Source: SZUA-430 sp044375275
Lineage (GTDB): Bacteria; Pseudomonadota; Alphaproteobacteria; Micropepsales; Micropepsaceae
DNA length: 6,307 nt
Direction of reading: 5' to 3'
NCBI GenBank assembly: GCA_044375275.1
Contig: JBILMZ010000204.1
Span: 1-6,307 of the forward strand
The number at the start of each line of letters is the position of its first letter. The stretch's first letter is position 1. The translations under genes were made by a program, and so were the position numbers. Shown here one piece after another: positions 1-4,651 of this stretch. A model generated the notes under the pieces. The model was given only the letters and a program-made list of their open reading frames with translations. It was not told the DNA's origin and did not search any database.

Positions 1-8
1 GCAATTCC

Positions 9-12
9 GGAG
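9..12 (+). promoter_or_regulatory. Shine-Dalgarno of the CobW-type GTPase gene
   Basis: A GGAG core lies six bases before the ATG at 19. This supports that codon as the true start, and the Walker A motif then begins at residue 12, as is usual in this family. The promoter and any metal-responsive operator, such as a Zur box, would lie left of the window and cannot be judged. Confidence 0.75.
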
Positions 13-18
13 TCTGAA

Positions 19-984
19 ATGTCATCCCAAGTGCCAGTGACCGTGCTGACCGGCTATCTCGGTGCCGGCAAGACGACCCTGTTGAACCGCATCCTGACTG
101 AGCAGCATGGCAAGCGCTATGCCGTGATCGTCAACGAGTTCGGCGAGATCGGCATCGACAATGACCTCGTCGTGGATACGGACGAGGAAGTGTTCGAGAT
201 GAACAATGGCTGCATCTGCTGCACCGTGCGCGGAGACCTCATCCGCATCCTCGCGGGCCTGATGAAGCGCAAGGAAAAATTCGACGCGATCCTCGTGGAA
301 ACGACGGGGCTCGCCGATCCCTCGCCGGTCGTGCAGACATTCTTTGTCGACGACGACGTGAAGGAGCGCACCCGCCTCGATTCCGTGACAACGGTCGTGG
401 ATGCCAAGCACATCCTGCAGCGCCTGAAGGATTCCCGCGAGGCCCATGAACAGATCGCCTTTGCCGACCAGATCATCCTGAACAAGACGGACCTGGTGAC
501 GAAGGAAGAGCTGGCACGCGCCGAAAAGGCCATTCGTTCGCTGAACCCGATCGCGCCCATCCACTACACGGAACGCTGCGCGATCGATCTCGGCAAGGTT
601 CTCGACCAGGGCGCGTTCGACCTCTCCCGCGCGCTGGAGCTTGAACCGCACCTCCTCGACGAGGACGGGCACGAGCACGAGCATGAAAGCGACATCCGCA
701 GCATCTCGCTGTCCTCGAACCTGCCGCTCGATGCCGACAAGGTGACTAACTGGCTGCGCAACCTGCTGCAGCAGCAGGGCCAGAACATCCTGCGGACCAA
801 GGGCATTCTCGACATTCGTGGCCGCAATGAACGACTGGTCTTCCAGGCGGTCCACATGGTGATGGAAGGTGACTTCCAGGGACCGTGGAAGGCTGACGAC
901 AAGCGCTACAGCCGCATCGTCTTCATCGGTCGCGGCCTGGATCATGACGAACTGCAGCGCGGCTTCGCCGCCTGCGTGGCGTAA
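19..984 (+). CDS. CobW/COG0523-family GTP-binding protein, putative metallochaperone
   Basis: A 321-residue cytoplasmic G3E-class P-loop GTPase of the COG0523 family, whose characterised members use GTP hydrolysis to deliver or insert metal ions (zinc, cobalt, iron) into client proteins. Visible motifs, in order: Walker A GYLGAGKT (12-19); NEFGE (39-43); the family metal motif CICC (65-68); ETTGLADP (94-101) in the Walker B region; and the guanine-specifying NKTD (155-158). A short His-rich stretch with alternating His and Glu (His218, 220, 222) sits in the linker before the C-terminal CobW_C domain (about 226-320). Length is normal for the family and no key residue is missing. The downstream WD40 gene starts six bases after the stop, so the two are probably one operon. 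The subfamily and metal are not determined. A zinc-allocation role is an inference from the family and the His-rich linker. A nitrile hydratase activator (P47K type) is the main alternative, but no hydratase subunit is in view. Confidence 0.93.
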   Translation: MSSQVPVTVLTGYLGAGKTTLLNRILTEQHGKRYAVIVNEFGEIGIDNDLVVDTDEEVFEMNNGCICCTVRGDLIRILAGLMKRKEKFDAILVETTGLADPSPVVQTFFVDDDVKERTRLDSVTTVVDAKHILQRLKDSREAHEQIAFADQIILNKTDLVTKEELARAEKAIRSLNPIAPIHYTERCAIDLGKVLDQGAFDLSRALELEPHLLDEDGHEHEHESDIRSISLSSNLPLDADKVTNWLRNLLQQQGQNILRTKGILDIRGRNERLVFQAVHMVMEGDFQGPWKADDKRYSRIVFIGRGLDHDELQRGFAACVA

Positions 985-990
985 AGCCTG

Positions 991-1986
991 ATGACCGAGC
1001 CCCGCATTACCCAGGGCAAATCCTGGGCCCTTGGCGCGCCCGTCATTTCATGCGTCTTCAATGAGGACGGCGTTGGCGCCTTTGCCTGTGGCGATGGGAC
1101 CGTGCGCCTGTTCGCGGACGAACGGGAACCTGTCGCCATCGAGGCGCACAAGGGGGCAGTGCTGTCCCTGTGCCTGCATCCGCAGGACGGATTCCTGAGC
1201 GGCGGCGATGACGGCCGCCTCGTGCATGTGCTGCCAGGCGAGGGTACGACCGAACTCTTCCACCAGAAGGGCAAGTGGATCGAGAACATCGCGGCCAGCG
1301 AGGCGACCGGCCTCATCGCCTGCACGGCGGGCAAGGACGCCGTCGTGCTCGACGGCAAGCAGCCGGTACGCTTCACCCATGCAACGACCGCGACCGGCGT
1401 CGCCTTCGATCCGAAGGGCCGCCGGCTGGCGGTCTCGCACTACAATGGCGCCTCGCTCTGGTGGACGAAGTCGTCTTCGCAGGCGCCCACGGTGATGAAC
1501 TGGAAGGGCTCGCATGTCGGACTCATGTGGAGCCCGGACGGCAAATTCCTCGTGACGACAATGCAGGAACCCGCTTTGCATGGCTGGCGCGTCGAGGACG
1601 CAGCCGACATGCGCATGACCGGCTATCCCGCCCGCATCAAGTCTATGGCGTGGGAGCATCGCGGCAAGGTCCTCATGACCGCTGGCGCGCCGAAGGTGAT
1701 TGGCTGGCCGTTCACCGGCCGCAACGGCCCCATGGGTCGCGAACCACTGGAGATCGGTCCGGACCGCGATGGCCTGGTGGCGTGTGTAGCAACCCATCCC
1801 GAGTTTGACCTCGTCGCCGCCGGCACGAGCGACGGCGCCGTGTGGATGCAGTGGATCGGGGAGGAGGGCGCGAACATCGTCGCGCTCGACCTGCCGCGCA
1901 TAAGCTGCATGGCGTTCTCGCCCGACGGGTCTGTTCTCGCTGTCGGCACGGAAGACGGATACGCAGCCCTCATCGACGCAGCCTGA
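991..1986 (+). CDS. WD40-repeat beta-propeller protein paired with the CobW-type GTPase
   Basis: A 331-residue protein made almost entirely of degenerate WD40 repeats. About eight repeat-like units can be picked out, roughly at residues 17-41, 56-80, 97-120, 135-157, 175-199, 216-239, 262-288 and 304-328. Typical pieces are SPDG turns (181-184, 310-313), GGDDGR (71-76) and SDGAVWMQW (280-288). True Trp-Asp endings are mostly lost. There is no signal peptide or membrane segment, so it is expected in the cytoplasm. The central part (SHYNG 149-153, WKGSH 171-175, MQEPALHGWR 191-200, MRMTGYPA 207-214) matches, from memory, a conserved alphaproteobacterial family commonly found next to COG0523 GTPases. 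Its function is not known to me; WD40 propellers usually act as protein-interaction scaffolds. The start at 991 has no good Shine-Dalgarno and follows the upstream stop by six bases, so translation is probably coupled to the GTPase gene. Confidence 0.88.
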   Translation: MTEPRITQGKSWALGAPVISCVFNEDGVGAFACGDGTVRLFADEREPVAIEAHKGAVLSLCLHPQDGFLSGGDDGRLVHVLPGEGTTELFHQKGKWIENIAASEATGLIACTAGKDAVVLDGKQPVRFTHATTATGVAFDPKGRRLAVSHYNGASLWWTKSSSQAPTVMNWKGSHVGLMWSPDGKFLVTTMQEPALHGWRVEDAADMRMTGYPARIKSMAWEHRGKVLMTAGAPKVIGWPFTGRNGPMGREPLEIGPDRDGLVACVATHPEFDLVAAGTSDGAVWMQWIGEEGANIVALDLPRISCMAFSPDGSVLAVGTEDGYAALIDAA

Positions 1987-1996
1987 GAAGCCTGAC

Positions 1997-2004
1997 AGGG
2001 AGAG
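1997..2004 (+). promoter_or_regulatory. Strong Shine-Dalgarno of the amidase gene
   Basis: The purine-rich AGGGAGAG ends six bases before the ATG at 2011. It favours that codon over the in-frame ATG at 2023. It also shows that the amidase has independent ribosome loading, unlike the WD40 gene before it. Confidence 0.75.
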
Positions 2005-2010
2005 ATCCGC

Positions 2011-3414
2011 ATGCCCGCCCCGATGCACTACCAGCCACTGACATCGCTCGTCGCACAGATGCGTGACGGCACGCTCTCCGCGCGCGAGGTCACCGAACAC
2101 CACCTCGCACGCATTGCGGCGCTCGATCCCAAACTGCATGCCTACGCCGAAGTCCGCGCCGACCGCGCCCGTGAGGACGCTGCAGCCGCCGATGCCCGCC
2201 GTGCCAAAGGTGAAACGCTGGGTCCGCTCCACGGCGCGCCGGTTTCCGTAAAAGATCTCTGCGCGATGAAGGGCACGCGGACGGGAGCAGGCGGCTTCTT
2301 CTCGACTGGCTTTGGGCCCGACGACACCGCCACCGTCGTCCGCCGCCTGCAGGAGGCCGGCGCCATCGTGCTAGGCAAGGCGCAACTCACCGAAGGGGCA
2401 TGGGGAACACATCACCCGGACATCCCCGCACCCGTGAACCCCTGGGCACCGAACCGCTGGTCAGGCTCATCATCCAGCGGTTCTGGCGTATCGGTCGCCG
2501 CCGGCATGGCAGCAGGAACGATTGGCACCGATACAGCAGGTTCGATCCGTTATCCCAGCGCGGCCAACGGCATCGTAGGCCTCAAGCCAACGTGGGGCCG
2601 CGTCAGCCGCCATGGCGTTTTCCCGCTCTCGGATACTTTCGATCATGTCGGTCCGATGGCGCGCACGGTCGCAGATGTCGCCCTCATGTTCAGCTGCATC
2701 GCAGGGCCCGATACCAATGACCCGACCACGCTCGACGCTTCTGCATCTGACTGCGCCGACGCCGCCAGCAACGCATCGCTCAAGGGCGTGCGCATTGGCG
2801 TCGACCACAGGTACACGTTCTCATCGATTGAGCCCACGACGGCCGAAGCCTTCGGAAAGGCGCTGGAGCAGTGCAGGCAACTCGGCGCGATCCTGGTTGA
2901 TGTAAGCATCCCGCCGGTCGACGAAATCCTTGTCCCGGCGATCCTCGCGGCCTTTTCTGAAGCCGCCATTTCACATCGCAGGACCTATCCGGCGGAACGT
3001 GAGCGCTACAGTGATGAATTCGCGAACATCCTCGAGATCGGCCTGAATGCATCGGGTGTTGAATACGCAACTGCCGCCATCTGGCGGCGCGAATTTGCGG
3101 GCGCATTGGCGCGTGTGTTTCACAACGTCGATGTCATGGCCGTTCCCGTCCTGCCGCTTCCGCCGCTGACGCTGGAGCAGATGCAGTCCGTATCGGGCGG
3201 GTCGCCGCTCGACGCTGCCGGCTTCATGAAGTTCACGATCCCCTTCAACCTCGCCGGTGTCCCGACCTTGACGCTGCCTATGGGGCGACTGGAAGACAGT
3301 ACGCCGCTCGGGTTCCAGTTCGTGGGACCTGCGCTGGGTGAGCGCGCAATCCTGTCAGCCGGCGCGGCCTATGAAGCAGCAGCCGGCTACGCGTCGGAGC
3401 ATCCGCCGCTCTAG
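2011..3414 (+). CDS. Amidase-signature family hydrolase
   Basis: A 467-residue cytoplasmic amidase-signature enzyme, expected to hydrolyse a carboxamide to acid plus ammonia or amine through a Ser-cisSer-Lys triad. By alignment from memory with FAAH and GatA, the triad is Lys81 (PVSVKD), Ser154 in the Ser-rich loop SGSSSSGSG (151-159), and nucleophile Ser178 in GTDTAGSIRYP (172-182). The conserved GLKPTWGRVSRHGVFPLS (190-207) and DHVGPMARTV (211-220) follow, and the C-terminal part has the usual PFNLAGVPTLTLP segment. The segment HHPDIPAPVNPW before the Ser loop resembles a subfamily of small-molecule amidases. It is probably not GatA: no gatC or gatB is adjacent, and the loop differs from the usual GGSSGGS. 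The substrate cannot be told from sequence. It starts 24 bases after the WD40 stop and may be cotranscribed. It ends on a stop shared with convergent dnaJ. Confidence 0.92.
   Translation: MPAPMHYQPLTSLVAQMRDGTLSAREVTEHHLARIAALDPKLHAYAEVRADRAREDAAAADARRAKGETLGPLHGAPVSVKDLCAMKGTRTGAGGFFSTGFGPDDTATVVRRLQEAGAIVLGKAQLTEGAWGTHHPDIPAPVNPWAPNRWSGSSSSGSGVSVAAGMAAGTIGTDTAGSIRYPSAANGIVGLKPTWGRVSRHGVFPLSDTFDHVGPMARTVADVALMFSCIAGPDTNDPTTLDASASDCADAASNASLKGVRIGVDHRYTFSSIEPTTAEAFGKALEQCRQLGAILVDVSIPPVDEILVPAILAAFSEAAISHRRTYPAERERYSDEFANILEIGLNASGVEYATAAIWRREFAGALARVFHNVDVMAVPVLPLPPLTLEQMQSVSGGSPLDAAGFMKFTIPFNLAGVPTLTLPMGRLEDSTPLGFQFVGPALGERAILSAGAAYEAAAGYASEHPPL
3411..3414. other. Palindromic CTAG giving both convergent stop codons
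   Basis: The amidase ends with TAG at 3412-3414 on the plus strand, and dnaJ ends with TAG at 3413-3411 on the minus strand. Both are read from the same four-base palindrome, so the genes overlap tail to tail by four bases. No spacer is left for a terminator between them. Confidence 0.95.
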
Positions 3415-4565
3415 TCTTTGGAGTCGTTGAAGAATTCCTTGAGGCGCGCGAAGAAGTTCGTCGTCTCGGGCGAGTTCTTCTCGCTGCCGGCCTTCTCGAA
3501 CTCGCGCAGCAGTTCCTGCTGCTTCTTGTTGAGGTTCACCGGGGTCTCGACCATCACCTCCACGATGAGGTCACCAGCCGCACCCTGTCCGCGCAGGGCC
3601 GGCATGCCCTTGCCCCGCAGGCGGAACTGCTTGCCCGACTGCGAGCCTTCAGGAATGGAAATGCGGGCGCGCCCGCCGCCAAGCGTCGGTACCTCGACAT
3701 GCCCACCCAGGGCCGCTGTCGTCAGGCTGACCGGTACGCGGCAATAAAGATGTTCCTCGTCCCGCTTGAAAAGCGGATGCGGAGCAACCGACAGGAAAAT
3801 GTAGAGGTCGCCTTTCGGCCCGCCTCTGAGGCCAGCTTCGCCTTCACCCGCAAGCCGGATCCGGTTGCCGTCACCCACGCCCTGCGGGATATTTACGTTG
3901 ATCGTGCGCTCTTTCTGGACGCGACCGGCGCCGTTGCAGACGCGACAGGGATTTTTGACGACGCGCCCAAGGCCCTGGCAGGTCGGACAGGTCCGCTCGA
4001 TCGTGAAGAAGCCCTGCTGCGCGCGGACCTTGCCGATGCCCGAGCACGTCGTGCAGGTCTGCGGCTTCGTTCCGGCTTCAGCGCCCGTTCCACTGCAAGG
4101 TTCGCAGGCGACAGATCCCGGCACACGAACGGGAACCGTCTTGCCGACAAAGGCGTCCTCGAGAGTGATCTCCATGTTGTAGCGAAGGTCGGAGCCGCGC
4201 TGGGCCCGGTTGCCGCCACCACCACCACCGCGGCGACCGCCCATGAACTCGCCGAACAGGTCATCGAACACGTCGGTGAACGACGTCGAGAAATCAAACC
4301 CGCCAGGTCCACCGCCGGGACCCCGCGAACCCGACGGACCTTCGAAGGCGCTGTGCCCATACTGGTCGTAGGCCGCGCGCTTCTGTTCATCCTTCAGGAT
4401 GTCATAGGCTTCGTTGAGTTCCTTGAATTTCTGGTCGGCCTTGGGGTCATCCGGATTGCGGTCAGGATGCAGTTCCTTGGCCTTCGTCCGGTACGCAGAC
4501 TTGAGTTCGTCAGCGTTGGCTTTTCGCTGGACGCCCAATACGTCGTAGAAATCGCGTTTCGACAT
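3411..4565 (-). CDS. dnaJ: Chaperone protein DnaJ (Hsp40, type I)
   Basis: A complete 384-residue class I J-protein, the co-chaperone that hands unfolded clients to DnaK and stimulates its ATPase in the cytoplasm. The J domain spans about residues 1-72, with the essential HPD at 33-35 and QKRAAYD at 61-67. A Gly/Phe-rich region follows (about 75-118), containing the DVFDDLFG motif (98-105) and six consecutive glycines (113-118). The zinc-binding domain has all four CxxCxGxG units: CEPCSGTG (154), CTTCSGIG (171), CPTCQGLG (193) and CRVCNGAG (207), enough for two zinc ions. The C-terminal client-binding domains run from about 220 to 345. Length is normal. The ATG at 4565 places the J domain correctly, although only a weak GAG precedes it. 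dnaK lies 86 bases upstream on the same strand, so this is the usual dnaK-dnaJ operon, probably heat-shock controlled from a promoter beyond the window. Confidence 0.98.
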   Translation of the reverse strand: MSKRDFYDVLGVQRKANADELKSAYRTKAKELHPDRNPDDPKADQKFKELNEAYDILKDEQKRAAYDQYGHSAFEGPSGSRGPGGGPGGFDFSTSFTDVFDDLFGEFMGGRRGGGGGGNRAQRGSDLRYNMEITLEDAFVGKTVPVRVPGSVACEPCSGTGAEAGTKPQTCTTCSGIGKVRAQQGFFTIERTCPTCQGLGRVVKNPCRVCNGAGRVQKERTINVNIPQGVGDGNRIRLAGEGEAGLRGGPKGDLYIFLSVAPHPLFKRDEEHLYCRVPVSLTTAALGGHVEVPTLGGGRARISIPEGSQSGKQFRLRGKGMPALRGQGAAGDLIVEVMVETPVNLNKKQQELLREFEKAGSEKNSPETTNFFARLKEFFNDSKD

Positions 4566-4600
4566 GGATCTGCTCGGAACACCCGCTAGGGAGAAAGGAC

Positions 4601-4635
4601 CGGGCCGCTACCGGCGTTCAACCAGTATCGGCCCG
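4601..4635 (-). promoter_or_regulatory. Imperfect stem-loop in the dnaK-dnaJ spacer
   Basis: In the 86-base spacer (4566-4651) the arms at 4629-4635 and 4601-4607 are perfect 7-bp complements rich in G and C. The stem continues after an A-G mismatch with three pairs (4625-4627 with 4609-4611), a U-G wobble and two G-C pairs, closing a seven-base loop (4615-4621). On the mRNA strand the hairpin lies 17 bases after the dnaK stop and is followed by a pyrimidine-rich CCTTTCTCCC, not a clean U-run. It could be a partial terminator or attenuator lowering dnaJ relative to dnaK, or an element that protects or processes the dnaK message. The structure is visible in the sequence; its function is inferred. 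Confidence 0.45.
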
Positions 4636-4651
4636 AGAAGCATGCGCGGGG

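Noticed and set aside
22..945. 307-codon minus-strand open frame opposite the CobW-type GTPase
   Set aside because: It is a mirror of the GTPase codons, with no motif or ribosome binding site of its own.
1048..2232. 394-codon minus-strand open frame opposite the WD40 and amidase genes
   Set aside because: It crosses two convincing plus-strand genes and their junction, has a His/Arg/Ala-rich low-information composition and matches no family I know.
2011..3414. Amidase as GatA of the tRNA amidotransferase
   Set aside because: No gatC or gatB neighbours are present and the serine loop is not the GatA-type GGSSGGS. A small-molecule amidase fits better, though a tree would settle it.
3467..3489. 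Inverted repeat in the 3' end of dnaJ (GCGAG and CTCGC arms plus outer CGG/CCG) as a terminator for the amidase transcript
   Set aside because: The stem is short with a two-base bulge, has no U-run on either strand, and lies in codons of dnaJ, so chance is a sufficient explanation.
3699..4589. 296-codon plus-strand open frame opposite dnaJ
   Set aside because: It is wholly antisense to a complete dnaJ, has no motifs, and is explained by the high third-position GC of the real gene.
4598..4626. TTGAAC in the dnaK-dnaJ spacer as the -35 of an internal heat-shock or housekeeping promoter
   Set aside because: At 17 bases downstream the sequence is CCTTTC, a poor -10, and the TTGAAC lies largely in the loop of the hairpin. 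There is no support for a separate dnaJ promoter.
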